Shown: piece by piece, positions 17,312 to 26,446 of the stretch
How the letters are laid out: each line of letters begins with the position of its first letter
How positions within the stretch are numbered: position 1 is the first letter of the stretch
Assembly: GCA_963674575.2 (NCBI GenBank)
Contig: CAXXQT010000009.1
Span: forward strand, 372,001 to 436,000
DNA length: 64,000 nt
Direction: 5' to 3'
Source of the DNA: JAAYAY01 sp963674575
GTDB lineage: Bacteria; Planctomycetota; Planctomycetia; Pirellulales; Thermoguttaceae
Notes under the pieces: model-generated
Told to the model about the DNA's origin: nothing
The model's database searches: none
Seen by the model: the letters and a program-made list of their open reading frames with translations, nothing else
Made by a program: the position numbers and the translations under genes

Positions 17312-18748
17312 CTACCATCGCATCGACACGCCCCGAACCTCGTCGACCATGGAGATGATCCAGCCGGGAACGAGCAGGAAGCTCTGGTAGAGATCGTAAA
17401 TGGGCAGAATGTGGAGCAGCCTGAGCCGATCCCGCTGAACCATGGCGAACATGGCGGCGGCACAGGCGTTGATCAGGAGCATCACAGCCGCCCAGCCCAG
17501 CAATTCCAGTCCTCCCGCCGGACTGGCCAGCAGCACGAAGAGCATGACGAGCGTGCAACCGTACATGATCGGCAGACTGACCATGTCGAACAGGTAGGTC
17601 GCTGTGAGCCAGAGGAGAAGCCGGGGATGGAGCAGAGACGGGGACTCCTTCGCACGACGGAAGTACTTCCGCAGCACCTGGATCGTTCCACGGCACCAGC
17701 GGTATCGCTGGCTCAGCAGGGCGAGCACGGTGTCGGGAGCCCGGGTGTGGGAAACCGCCAGGGGCTCGTAGCGGATCTGGCCCCCCAGAGACAACACGGC
17801 CATCGACAGGTCGAAATCCTCGGCAAACGTGTCGCCCTCAAAAGGCCCCTCGACCTGGCCTTCCGGCAGGGCCCTCTCAGCTCGGCCGTACTGCAAAAAG
17901 ACCTCTTCCAGCACCCAACGCCGGAACAGACCCAGCGGGCCGGCGACAATGAGCACCGTTCCACTGAAACTCATGGCCATCCGAGCGCAACCGTTGCCCA
18001 TAAGATATTCCATGGCCTGGAGACGTGTCAGAACGTTGTGGCGATTGCGGACTCGGATCTGGCCGGCCACGGCCGCAATCCCGGGATCCGCCATGTGAAC
18101 GACCATCCGCCGTAGCGACTCGGGAGCAACACGGGAATCGGCGTCCAGGCAAAGCACGAGTTCACCCACGCTGCGTCGGAAGGCGAAGTTGTGGGCGCTC
18201 CATTTCCCGCCGTTCGCCTTGCGGTAGACACGAACGGTGCAGCGATCGTAGCGGCCCTCAAAAGGCAACGCGAGTTCGTAGGTGGCGTCCGTCGAGCCGT
18301 CATCGACGACGATCACTTCGTAGCGAGGGTAGTCCAGGGTAAGAAGCGACCGAAGCGCCGCTTCGATGTTTTCGGCCTCGTTGTAGGCCGGCACAAACAC
18401 CGAGACCAGGGGCCACTCGTCGGGAACCCAGTCATGCCGCTTTCGTTCCCGGTAGTACGAAGCGAAGGAAAGAGCAAGCAGACCCGACCATCGGAGTCCG
18501 CCGATCCCGGTCAGTGTGGCCAGGAGCCACGGCACGACCACTTCCAACCACGTGGCTCCGGGATCGGCTGCCTGGCGGAGTCCGGCCAGGGCGAGGCAAT
18601 AGGCGAGGTAGACGAACATGAAGCCGGCCAGCAGAAGGGCCGCGACAAAGGGCACAATGATCACGAGTTCGGGAACTCGGTGGCGATCAGCAGAAGACTC
18701 GCCGTTCGCGGATAAGTTGTCGACCGTTGCGGGGGAAGTGGAGATCAT
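17312..18748 (-). CDS. membrane processive glycosyltransferase, GT2 family (polysaccharide synthase)
   Basis: 478 residues. Two hydrophobic regions precede the catalytic domain (about 28-52 and 70-98), and a cluster of membrane segments follows (about 385-465). The catalytic part has VSVFVPAYNEAENI, the nucleotide-binding VVDDGSTD (about 148-154), the DxD at 202-204 (LDADSR), TFAEDFD with Glu310/Asp311, and QRYRW at 347-351, the Q-x-x-R-W product-binding motif. This is the layout of Alg8, PgaC and hyaluronan-synthase-like enzymes, which make and extrude a polymer. It follows the membrane-fusion gene by 18 bp on the same strand. Sugar specificity cannot be read from sequence. Confidence 0.9.
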   Translation of the reverse strand: MISTSPATVDNLSANGESSADRHRVPELVIIVPFVAALLLAGFMFVYLAYCLALAGLRQAADPGATWLEVVVPWLLATLTGIGGLRWSGLLALSFASYYRERKRHDWVPDEWPLVSVFVPAYNEAENIEAALRSLLTLDYPRYEVIVVDDGSTDATYELALPFEGRYDRCTVRVYRKANGGKWSAHNFAFRRSVGELVLCLDADSRVAPESLRRMVVHMADPGIAAVAGQIRVRNRHNVLTRLQAMEYLMGNGCARMAMSFSGTVLIVAGPLGLFRRWVLEEVFLQYGRAERALPEGQVEGPFEGDTFAEDFDLSMAVLSLGGQIRYEPLAVSHTRAPDTVLALLSQRYRWCRGTIQVLRKYFRRAKESPSLLHPRLLLWLTATYLFDMVSLPIMYGCTLVMLFVLLASPAGGLELLGWAAVMLLINACAAAMFAMVQRDRLRLLHILPIYDLYQSFLLVPGWIISMVDEVRGVSMRW

Positions 18749-18766
18749 CGGGAGGCAGACCAGGCG

Positions 18767-20677
18767 TCAGGGAAGAACCGTTTGCAGAACGCGCAGCACT
18801 CGCTCGCGCTTGTCGGGCATGGGGAGACTCTTTCCATTGCAGGAATGGCTTGCGGCGACCTCTTCGTGAAGTTGGTGAACCCGCTTCTCGAAAACGTCGT
18901 CACTGCGCAAACCGGCACGAATCTGGCGCACGGCCCGGCTATGATGCCGATCCAGCGCCCATTCAAGGGCCGAGAGAAGGTCGGAATCGATCTCGTCGCG
19001 CAACACCCCTTCCCGCAGCCGTTCGCCCAGGAGTTCGTGGAGAACCGCCACCGGCCCCGACTCCAAGTCGGTTTTTCGGCGAACCGGCAACTGCGAGCGG
19101 CGGGCCCTCGCCATTGCCGCCTCGGGAACGGGAGACTCGTGCTTCCCTTCGCCGTGACCGGTGCTGCCTGACTGGAGCGTTTGATTCTTCCGACGAGGGC
19201 GGTGGACCAAGGAGATCAACCACGCCACGCCGCCAGCTAGCAGCAGGATAGCTCCAACCTGAAACGGCAGCAGCGTGGTCAGGGGCGGTCGCCACTGAAG
19301 CCGAGCCACGATCTTCTCGCCTTCCAGCAACTCCCGGATCGCCTCTTCAGGCGGTTGGCACGCCAATTCGGCCACCACGTAGTGCGCCTTGCGCGGCATG
19401 GGTCTCGCCTGGAGGAAACGTCCGACAAAAAAGGGCTCCACGAACGGATCGAGCAACTCGATCGTCACGTCTCCGGCAGCGGCGAGAGCCGCCACTTGGC
19501 CCCGGGGGAGCTTCGCCTGCAACCGGAAACCAGACGACTTGGCCAGCACGAAAAGCGGTTGTTGTTCCTCGGCCGATCTTGGCGAAGGATCGCGAAAGAC
19601 GACGGTTCCTGCGTGAGGGGCTCTTATCTCCAGCGTCTGTTCCACTCCCTCGCGTTGAGCCTGGCACTGCTGGAGTTCGAGGTCGAGTTGTTCCAGCTCT
19701 CGCTGGCGGAACTGCCGGGCACGATCCAGGTCGTCATCCAGGCATTTCGCCAGGGCCTCGGTATGACTTGCTGCCTTGGCGCGATCCGTCCGTGCGCGAT
19801 CCAGTTCGCTCCCCAGAGTCTCCGTCTGCTCTTCGAGCAGTGCCGCAATTTCCTGAAGACTGCGATCGATCTGGGCCTCCCTCTTCTTCAGACCATCGAC
19901 TCGCCCACGGAGATTGGCCACTTCCAGGTTCAGTTCGTCGGCCTGCCTGCGTCGGGAATCGATCTCGGCCTCGGTCACGGCGTTTTGCTCGATCAACGGG
20001 TTCACTCGCTCCAGATCCCGTTGGACATAGCTCAACTCCCGGGTCGCACGCTGCAATTCGCCCTCATACCAGGCGATGTCGATTTCCAGTTGGGTTCTCG
20101 TCTCCTGCCGGTCCAGGCGTTCGAGCGTGGCCTGGCGAAGGAGGCTTTCCCTGGCTGGGAGAAGTTGATCGACGGACGCCTGCAACTGGTTGGCCATCGT
20201 GATCGCGTTTTGGTGGCGTCGGACCATTTCGGGATCGAGCTTCAGGCAATCCAACACCAGGGCATCGCGTTGCTTCTTCAGCCGGCAGCCTTCCAGTTCG
20301 AATTGGCGGACCTCGGCCGTTGCTTCGGGGGATTCGAGTCGGGCGAGGAGGTCTCCTTCGTCTACGGTCCGGCTATCGGCCAGGTAGGTCAGCCGGAACT
20401 CCTCGCCTGGCGTACGGATCGCAAACAGACCATCCCCTGCCAGCACGCCCTCCGCTCGATCCAGTTCTCGGACGGCCAGGGCGATCCCAACCGCGACTGC
20501 TCCGGCAAGAAACAGACAAGCGGCCCAACGTCGCAGTTTCTCCGAACGGGGAGCCTGCGATCCCCGTGCCGACGTGTTCCGTCGACGCCAGACGAGCAAC
20601 GCGTAGGAAATGCAGAAGGCAGCGAAACCAATCAACCCGCTCAAGAGAGCGAATCGCAACACGGCGGGGTCGTACAT
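18767..20677 (-). CDS. HlyD/Alg44-like membrane-fusion protein for polysaccharide export
   Basis: 636 residues. Two membrane segments lie near the N-terminus (about 6-29 and 50-68), then a split biotinyl-lipoyl-like part (AIRTPGEEFRLTYLADSRTVDEGDLLARLES) flanking a long coiled coil (about 115-345), rejoining at IRAPHAGTVVFRDPS. Another membrane segment is at about 478-500, and a cytoplasmic tail of about 130 residues follows. Such adaptor proteins pair with a GT2 synthase in alginate-like systems (Alg44 with Alg8), which is the arrangement here: the synthase gene starts 18 bp downstream. The tail has no recognised PilZ motif, so c-di-GMP control is not supported. Confidence 0.82.
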   Translation of the reverse strand: MYDPAVLRFALLSGLIGFAAFCISYALLVWRRRNTSARGSQAPRSEKLRRWAACLFLAGAVAVGIALAVRELDRAEGVLAGDGLFAIRTPGEEFRLTYLADSRTVDEGDLLARLESPEATAEVRQFELEGCRLKKQRDALVLDCLKLDPEMVRRHQNAITMANQLQASVDQLLPARESLLRQATLERLDRQETRTQLEIDIAWYEGELQRATRELSYVQRDLERVNPLIEQNAVTEAEIDSRRRQADELNLEVANLRGRVDGLKKREAQIDRSLQEIAALLEEQTETLGSELDRARTDRAKAASHTEALAKCLDDDLDRARQFRQRELEQLDLELQQCQAQREGVEQTLEIRAPHAGTVVFRDPSPRSAEEQQPLFVLAKSSGFRLQAKLPRGQVAALAAAGDVTIELLDPFVEPFFVGRFLQARPMPRKAHYVVAELACQPPEEAIRELLEGEKIVARLQWRPPLTTLLPFQVGAILLLAGGVAWLISLVHRPRRKNQTLQSGSTGHGEGKHESPVPEAAMARARRSQLPVRRKTDLESGPVAVLHELLGERLREGVLRDEIDSDLLSALEWALDRHHSRAVRQIRAGLRSDDVFEKRVHQLHEEVAASHSCNGKSLPMPDKRERVLRVLQTVLP

Positions 20678-20892
20678 GCAAAGAGGTTCTTCGTAATCAC
20701 AAGCCGCATCGTCTTGCCCTTAAGACACCTGGCCTTGGCCCATATCGATTGACGTGGACGGTGGCACTGCGGCGGAATCCGGTTGCAGACACGAGCAAAA
20801 TCCGTGCCGCGCTCCAGCCTGAGAAAAAGCCGGTCCCGCTGTCCGGAGAATCACGGTAGAAATGCAGCTCGCAACGACATCGCCCGGCTAGT

Positions 20893-21020
20893 CCGGATTA
20901 TTCATGAAGAGTCAACGGCTGGCGATAGTGTGTTGCAGGCCAACAAGTTGCGGGCAGCTCCCTCAAAGGTGCTGTGTAGTGGGTGGCACGCTCTGAGCGT
21001 GCCACCCATGAATAATCCGG
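20893..21020. repeat. composite hairpin repeat (family B, short form)
   Basis: CCGGATTATTCATG at 20893-20906 is repeated inverted at 21007-21020. Inside the right part, GGGTGGCACGCT-CTG-AGCGTGCCACCC at 20981-21007 is a perfect 12-bp hairpin, preceded by AAAGGTGCTGTGTAGT. The same sequence with an expanded stem occurs at 43411-43515. It fills the 419-bp gap between the two-component and polysaccharide genes, which otherwise shows no gene. Confidence 0.8.
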
Positions 21021-21096
21021 GTTCGGAGGACTGTCTCAGGAGCGCTTCACGACAGGGGATTCGCGAAACACCTTGTCGCACTTATCCTGCAATCGT

Positions 21097-22794
21097 TCAG
21101 TCCTCGTCGATCCCAAGTTCCTTCAGCCGTCGATAGAGTGTGGCACGGCTGATTCCCAGAAGAGTTGCTGCTCGCGTGCGGTTGCCCTTCGCCCACTTGA
21201 TCGCGGCAAGGATCCGTTCCGTCTCGTTGGTCCCCGGCTCCTCGATCATGGGGGCGGGGCACGACTGCAGCATCTCGGGTGGCAGGTCGCCAGGCTGAAT
21301 CACCGAACCGCGGCAGCGGACGACGGCGAACTCGAGGGCGTTACGGAGTTCCCGCACGTTCCCCGGCCAGCGATAGTCGAGCAACAGGGCCATGGCCTCG
21401 TCGCTCACGGTTTGAACCTGTTTCCCGGTCGAGGCCCGGTGCGCTGCCAGGAAAGCCCGGACCAGCAAGGGAAGATCTTCGCGGCGATCTCGGAGGGGAG
21501 GCAGGCAGACGCGGGCCACGCGGATGCGATACAGGAGATCCTGCCGAAACCGTTGCTGCTGGGCCTCCTCGGCCAGATTGCGGTGCGTGGCGGTCAGAAG
21601 ACGCAGATTCACGGGGCGAAGCTTCGATTCGCCCACGGGCAGCACGGCCCCCTCTTCGAGGACCCGCAAGAGCGACGCCTGGACGCGGAGCGGGAGTTCT
21701 CCGATTTCATCCAGAAAGAGGGTTCCGCCGTTGGCGGCCTCGAAGAGCCCTCGCTGGTCCTCAATGGCTCCGGTGAATGAGCCGCGGCGATGGCCGAACA
21801 ACTGGCTGGCTGCCAGTTCCTCGCTCAAACCGCCGCAGTTCAGGGCCAGAAACGGGCCCTCGCGACGCCCGCTCAGTTGATGAATCGCTCGAGCCACGAG
21901 TTCCTTGCCCGTCCCGGTTTCTCCTTCGATCAACACCGTCGAATCGACCCCGGCCAGATCCTCCACCAGTTGGAAGACCTGACGCATGGCCTTCGATTTG
22001 CCGAGCATGTTCTGGAAAGCAGCCTGATCGTCGAGTTGTTGCCGCAGGCTGAACAAGGGAGAAACGTCGTAAAGGAACAGGATCTTGCCCGCCTCTTCAC
22101 GAGGGTCGTCGACCACCTCGATCTCGATATGGCGAGATTCTTCGTCTTCCTGTTCAAGAACGACGGGCAGCTTGGTGCGTCCCTCGGCTGGCGTTTGGCA
22201 CAATTCGGAAAGAGCGGTCGCCGATTCGGCGTCCAGCGGCAGAAAATCCGTCAGGGCCCCGCCGGCGGTCTCCGAGCGCTGGCGATCCGTGAGACGCCAG
22301 ACCGCCTCGCTCGCGAATCGTACACCGCCGCTCGCATCGAACATGATCGTGCCGTGACGCTGGGCATCGAGGATCGTCTGCAGATCCTGGCGGCTTTTGC
22401 GAAGACGACGATCCATCGCTCCCTTCTCGAGGGCCATTTCAATGGTGGCCTGCAGGTCCCGTTCGGCGAAGGGTTTGACCAGATAGCCGTGGGGGCCAAT
22501 CTCTTTGGCCCGATCGAGCGTTTCCCGATCCGTGTAGGCCGTGAGGAACACGATCGGCACGTCGCGCCGTTGTCGTATCCGCCGGGCCGTTTCGATGCCG
22601 TCGACCGGGCCGTCGATGCGAATATCCATGAGAACAAGATCAGGCTCCGATTGGGCCGCCGCGCGACATGCCTGCTCGCTGGTGGCGGCAATCCCTGCCA
22701 CGTGATAGCCCAGACGTTCCAGCACGCTCTCGAGATCCACGGCGACAATCTGTTCGTCCTCGACGACCAGGATCGAGGTAGCGCTCTCTTTCAT
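21097..22794 (-). CDS. sigma-54-dependent response regulator (REC-PAS-AAA-Fis)
   Basis: 565 residues. The receiver domain (1-125) has Asp57 in LVLMDIR as phospho-acceptor and Lys107 in YLVKPF. A PAS-like segment spans about 130-245. The AAA domain has Walker A GETGTGKE (291-298), the sigma-54 contact loop GSFTGA (338-343) instead of the usual GAFTGA, and Walker B GGTLFLDEIGEL (356-367). The C-terminal Fis-type helix-turn-helix reads NRTRAATLLGISRATLYRRL. It activates RpoN promoters after phosphorylation. Its ATG overlaps the stop of the upstream kinase gene by one base (TGATG), so the pair is one translationally coupled unit. Targets may include the adjacent polysaccharide genes; that is inference. 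Confidence 0.95.
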   Translation of the reverse strand: MKESATSILVVEDEQIVAVDLESVLERLGYHVAGIAATSEQACRAAAQSEPDLVLMDIRIDGPVDGIETARRIRQRRDVPIVFLTAYTDRETLDRAKEIGPHGYLVKPFAERDLQATIEMALEKGAMDRRLRKSRQDLQTILDAQRHGTIMFDASGGVRFASEAVWRLTDRQRSETAGGALTDFLPLDAESATALSELCQTPAEGRTKLPVVLEQEDEESRHIEIEVVDDPREEAGKILFLYDVSPLFSLRQQLDDQAAFQNMLGKSKAMRQVFQLVEDLAGVDSTVLIEGETGTGKELVARAIHQLSGRREGPFLALNCGGLSEELAASQLFGHRRGSFTGAIEDQRGLFEAANGGTLFLDEIGELPLRVQASLLRVLEEGAVLPVGESKLRPVNLRLLTATHRNLAEEAQQQRFRQDLLYRIRVARVCLPPLRDRREDLPLLVRAFLAAHRASTGKQVQTVSDEAMALLLDYRWPGNVRELRNALEFAVVRCRGSVIQPGDLPPEMLQSCPAPMIEEPGTNETERILAAIKWAKGNRTRAATLLGISRATLYRRLKELGIDED

Positions 22795-24623
22795 CAGGAC
22801 ATCTCTTTCTTCGCGGGATCAAAGCGTATGCAGAAGACGGTTCCCCCGTCGTGGCAGACATCGAGTTCACCGCGAATCTGGCGAACCAGGGCTTGCACGA
22901 CCTTGAGACCCAGGGTGGAGTTCTCGTCTTCGGTAAGTCCATTTTGAAGCCCCACCCCGTTGTCGGCAACGGTGAGAAGGTAGCCATCGCCCTTCCGATC
23001 GAAGGCCACTCGGATCTCCCCCGACTGGCCGTCCGGAAAGGCGTGTTTCTGAGCGTTCGAAACCAGTTCGTTCACAATCATGCCGCACGGGATCGCCTGG
23101 TCGAGGGCCAAGGGCCAGGGCTGAATATCAAGCTGGAATCGGACTTGCGAGGCGTCACTGCCGAGTCCGCGCTGGAGGTGGGTCACCAGGTCCTGCACGT
23201 AAGCGAAGAAATCGATCCTCGCCAGGTCACTCGACCGATAGAGTTGCTCGTGAATCAGGGCCATCGAACGGACTCGCCCCTGGCTCTCCTGGAACAACTG
23301 CATCACCTCGGGATCCGCCAGTTCCCTGGCCTGGAGACTGAGCAGGCTGGAGATGACCTGAAGATTGTTCTTGACCCGGTGATGCACTTCCTTGAGAAGC
23401 AGTTCTTTTTCCTTCAGGGAGGCGAGGAGGCTGGCCTCGGTCTCTTTCTGACGGGAGATATTCGAGGCCACGCACACGTATCCGGCCGGCTTGCCTTCCC
23501 CGTCATCCATGCGGGCCGCCGAACAGTGGACAGGAATCGTCGAACCCGATTCGGTCCGCAACACGCATTCAATTCCGGGAGCCAGGGTTTTGGAAAGATC
23601 GGCGTCTTCGGAAATCGCCTCCTGATCGAACAACCCGCGGAAAGGCGTTCCGACCAGGTCGTCTTCGAGATAGCCGAGTTCGCGGCAGGTGGCCGGATTG
23701 ACGCGGCGGATCTTCATTTCCGGATCGGTTACGATCAGCATCTCACGCATGGACCGAATGATGTTGTCGAGATACCTGCGGGACACCGTCGTTTCCTGAA
23801 GGCTGGCGGCCATCTGGTTGACGGAGAGGGCAAGCATGCCGACCTCGTCCCGGGAGCGTGGAGAAACGCGCACCTCGAAATTGCCCAGCCCGATTTCAAG
23901 GGCGGCCCGTTGCAGTTCAGCCAACGGCCTGCCGATGGTCCGGGACATGAACAGGCCCATGAGCACAGCCCCCACGGCCGCAAGAACAATCAACAGGCCT
24001 CGACGCTGCTCGGAAACAACGATGGCCCGCTCCGTCGCCCGAACCGCCTGCGTCAACTCCTGCTCGGCTCGCTCGCGATAGGCGGTCAACAGGGGAAGCA
24101 ACCGGCTCTCGAAGTGTTCACAAAGATGATTCTCCAGGAAGACCTCGGCTCGAACCGGATCCTGGTCGGCCAAAGTGAGGAATTCCGTCTCGATTGCCAC
24201 GTGAGCGGCGAACTCCTCTCGGAGTTGCCGAAGCGTTGCGAGGGTCTGTGTTCGTTCCCGCTCAGCCAGATCGTTGAGTCCTTGATCTTCGGCCCATCGG
24301 ATAATCGACTCGGCAACCTGATTCTGCCGTGCCAGGCCGTCTTCTACGTGGGTCTGGTGAACCCCGAGAACCCCGTGGCGATCGGGGCGGATTTCGCCGG
24401 ATGGCATTCGGGCAGCCTGAAGGTAGGCGTGGGCGGCAAGTTGGCTGGCATACAAGGCAGTCGTGATCTCGGTCGTCCCGGCCACTTTAACAATGGCGCT
24501 CCGGCTCAGCCGGTCCATTTGCCGTTCCACCTCCCTGGTCGTGGTGTGGGCGAGATAGCCGACGATCCCCACGAGCGAAGCGATCGAGAGGAAGGCGGCC
24601 GTCAGTTTCAATCCAATCCGCAT
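22794..24623 (-). CDS. membrane sensor histidine kinase (HAMP-PAS-HisKA_2)
   Basis: 609 residues from ATG 24623 (MRIGLKLTAAF); the open frame upstream runs through an inverted-repeat element and is rejected. A first membrane segment lies at about 8-26. A long helical periplasmic sensor follows, then a second membrane segment (LLIVLAAVGAVLMGLFM), a HAMP domain (IGRPLAELQRAALEIGLGNF), a PAS domain (RSMREMLIVTDPEMKIRRVN) and a HisKA_2-type dimerisation helix with EVHHRVKNNLQ containing the phospho-His. The ATPase has NELVSNAQKHAFP and DNGVGL. Ligand is unknown. The gene overlaps its response regulator by one base, and the nested inverted-repeat element lies immediately upstream. Confidence 0.93.
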   Translation of the reverse strand: MRIGLKLTAAFLSIASLVGIVGYLAHTTTREVERQMDRLSRSAIVKVAGTTEITTALYASQLAAHAYLQAARMPSGEIRPDRHGVLGVHQTHVEDGLARQNQVAESIIRWAEDQGLNDLAERERTQTLATLRQLREEFAAHVAIETEFLTLADQDPVRAEVFLENHLCEHFESRLLPLLTAYRERAEQELTQAVRATERAIVVSEQRRGLLIVLAAVGAVLMGLFMSRTIGRPLAELQRAALEIGLGNFEVRVSPRSRDEVGMLALSVNQMAASLQETTVSRRYLDNIIRSMREMLIVTDPEMKIRRVNPATCRELGYLEDDLVGTPFRGLFDQEAISEDADLSKTLAPGIECVLRTESGSTIPVHCSAARMDDGEGKPAGYVCVASNISRQKETEASLLASLKEKELLLKEVHHRVKNNLQVISSLLSLQARELADPEVMQLFQESQGRVRSMALIHEQLYRSSDLARIDFFAYVQDLVTHLQRGLGSDASQVRFQLDIQPWPLALDQAIPCGMIVNELVSNAQKHAFPDGQSGEIRVAFDRKGDGYLLTVADNGVGLQNGLTEDENSTLGLKVVQALVRQIRGELDVCHDGGTVFCIRFDPAKKEMS

Positions 24624-24658
24624 AATGCAACACCGGGAAAAGGCATGGAAACGGAACG

Positions 24659-24980
24659 CCGAGCAGGCGGACAAAAAGAATCTACCAGTTCGATCCACAA
24701 AATGTGCGATGGACGGTCGGTGAAAGTGCAAAACGACATGCAGAAGTCGCGCACCGTCAGTGGAGTTGCGTCGTTTTGCGCTTTCACCGACCGTCCATCG
24801 CCATTTTTCGCCTCATCAAAGGGAAAATCCAACCTCAATTGGTAGGAAAGAAACAAAGGCATGACCAACCGGAACAATGAGAGGACTGGCCATTGTCGCC
24901 GCGTTCTGCGCCAGTTGTTCATGCCTTTGTTTCTTTCCTAGAGGGTCGAACTGGTAGATTCTATTTGTCCGCCTGCCTCG
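24659..24980. repeat. 322-bp element of nested inverted repeats
   Basis: An outer stem pairs 24659-24693 with 24945-24980 (TCGAACTGGTAGATTCT common to both, about 33 of 36). Inside are two separate hairpins. One pairs 24706-24737 with 24770-24801 at 31 of 32 positions around a 32-nt loop. The other pairs 24843-24864 with 24919-24940 perfectly (22 bp) around a 54-nt loop. The whole can fold as a cloverleaf-like three-way structure. No ORF fits it. It may be a non-autonomous mobile element, a recombination site or a structured RNA. Confidence 0.85.
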
Positions 24981-25010
24981 ATTAATTACCCCCCCACGGG
25001 AGGAGCCTCC

Positions 25011-25181
25011 ATGAAGCGAATCTCGCGCCTGGGCACGACAATTGCAACCCCCACCTGGCAGAAATCGAGCCCCCGCAACCCCAATGGATCGGTTCCGATG
25101 CCCCGTAGCCGGCCGCTGTGTGGGGCCCCAAGGCTCAAGATCCCCCAGGAGAATATGCCGACGTTGACGCCGTCAGCTTGA
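25011..25181 (+). CDS. possible small basic protein, unrecognised
   Basis: A 56-codon frame (MKRISRLGTTIATPTWQ...) starts at ATG 25011, with GGGAGGAG at 24998-25005, a fair Shine-Dalgarno sequence at normal spacing. It is Pro/Arg/Ser-rich, has no known domain, and lies between the inverted-repeat element and the DUF1559 gene. The ribosome-binding site is the only support; codon use is not convincing. Confidence 0.25.
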   Translation: MKRISRLGTTIATPTWQKSSPRNPNGSVPMPRSRPLCGAPRLKIPQENMPTLTPSA

Positions 25182-25347
25182 GTTGCGTCCTAGGCGAGCG
25201 CCCAGAGTGTTGCACGAACACGCTCGGTGGCGCATCATGCGGTACGCCTGACAAAACCCTTTCCTCCCACGTTTCCCATCGTCTCGCCGGTGCCGGAGAA
25301 CCGCGAGTGTCATGTCCTTTCCGTTGGAATTCTGAGGCCTCGCCCTG

Positions 25348-26253
25348 ATGGTCAGACCGGCAAAGGGACTAACCCTGGTTGAACTTCTGGTCGTGATCGG
25401 CATTGTCGCGGTCCTGGTGGCCCTGTTGTTGCCGGCCGTCCAGGCTGCCCGAGAGGCCGCCCGCCGGATTCAATGCCAGGACAATGTGCGACAGGTGGCC
25501 CTGTCGCTCCATACCCACCACAACACGTTCGGCTATCTCCCTCCCGGCTGGGAGGTGACCCAATCCAACGGCGATCCCGGGTGGGGCTGGTCGGCCATGC
25601 TGCCGGATTTCTTCGAGCAACAAACCTTGAAGACGGGCTCCGGGCCAGGCGCGGGCCCGGGCGGTCCCCATTCCGGCGGAAATCCCATCAGCGACCCGGC
25701 AAACGAACGCTTTCGGGAAACGCCCATTCCACTCCTGCTCTGTCCTTCCGACCCTTCCGACGAGGTCTTCATGCTCCAGCAGGGCAACAGTGGAGGCGGA
25801 AACGGCAATGGCGGGGGCAACGGAACCGGCGGAAGCCCCATGTTCCAATTGGCTCGGGCCAACTACTCGGGCGTTTTCGGGACCGGCACGATCGAAAACA
25901 AGCCGCAGGCGGGCGAGGGAGTGTTCTACCAGAATAGCCGCACGCGATTTGCCGACATCGTCGACGGCCAGTCGAACACCCTGCTTCTGGGAGAACGCTC
26001 ATCTCGACTGGACTATGCCACCTGGGTCGGCGCCGTGCCCGGAGCTTACCGGGGAATGGCAAGGATCGTGGGCACGGCCGGCGAGGTTCCGAACCATGTC
26101 CTCAATGATTTCGCCGACTTCAGCAGTTACCATCCCTTCGGAGCGAACTTCGCCATGGCCGACGGCGCAGTCCGGATGATCAGCGACGAGATCGAACGCG
26201 ACATCTACCATGCCCTGGCGACACGCGCCGGTGGCGAGGTGGTTTCGCCGTGA
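25348..26253 (+). CDS. DUF1559 protein with type II/IV prepilin-like N-terminus
   Basis: 301 residues. The start GLTLVELLVVIGIVAVLVALLLPAVQAAREAARR is the class III prepilin N-methylation motif (cleavage before the hydrophobic helix, Glu at +5), followed by SRRIQC-like QCQDNVRQVALSLHTHHNTFGYLPPGW, diagnostic of the DUF1559 family that is hugely expanded in planctomycetes. A Gly/Asn-rich loop (SGGGNGNGGGNGTGGS, about 150-165) is an insertion. The C-terminal FGANFAMADGAVRMISDEI is the H-x-G-G-like end of the family. Function is unknown; it is likely a pseudopilin-like envelope protein. It is convergent with nrdJ. Confidence 0.93.
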   Translation: MVRPAKGLTLVELLVVIGIVAVLVALLLPAVQAAREAARRIQCQDNVRQVALSLHTHHNTFGYLPPGWEVTQSNGDPGWGWSAMLPDFFEQQTLKTGSGPGAGPGGPHSGGNPISDPANERFRETPIPLLLCPSDPSDEVFMLQQGNSGGGNGNGGGNGTGGSPMFQLARANYSGVFGTGTIENKPQAGEGVFYQNSRTRFADIVDGQSNTLLLGERSSRLDYATWVGAVPGAYRGMARIVGTAGEVPNHVLNDFADFSSYHPFGANFAMADGAVRMISDEIERDIYHALATRAGGEVVSP

Positions 26254-26301
26254 GACAACCGTTTACGGCCAAAGGGCGTGAACGGTTACGCCGTAAGGCA
26301 C

Positions 26302-26340
26302 AAAAAAACGGGCCGGCAACCTGAGATGGTCGCCGGCCCG
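26302..26340 (-). terminator. intrinsic terminator of nrdJ
   Basis: Read on the minus strand, CGGGCCGGCGACC and GGTTGCCGGCCCG form a 13-bp stem with one mismatch around a 6-nt loop, followed directly by seven T. It lies about 105 bp after the nrdJ stop codon and faces the DUF1559 gene, which is convergent. Confidence 0.85.
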
Positions 26341-26446
26341 CCGGTGAGCCGATTCCGCCGAGAGGCACGGCGGTCGGTTGGTCAATCGGGGTTGCCCGCG
26401 GGCCTCCAGCCCGGCAATCCATTACGGGCAACCCATCGTTCTCATG

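Noticed and set aside
22851..24845. 664-codon plus-strand ORF
   Set aside because: Antisense to the histidine kinase and the nested repeat element; no recognisable motif.
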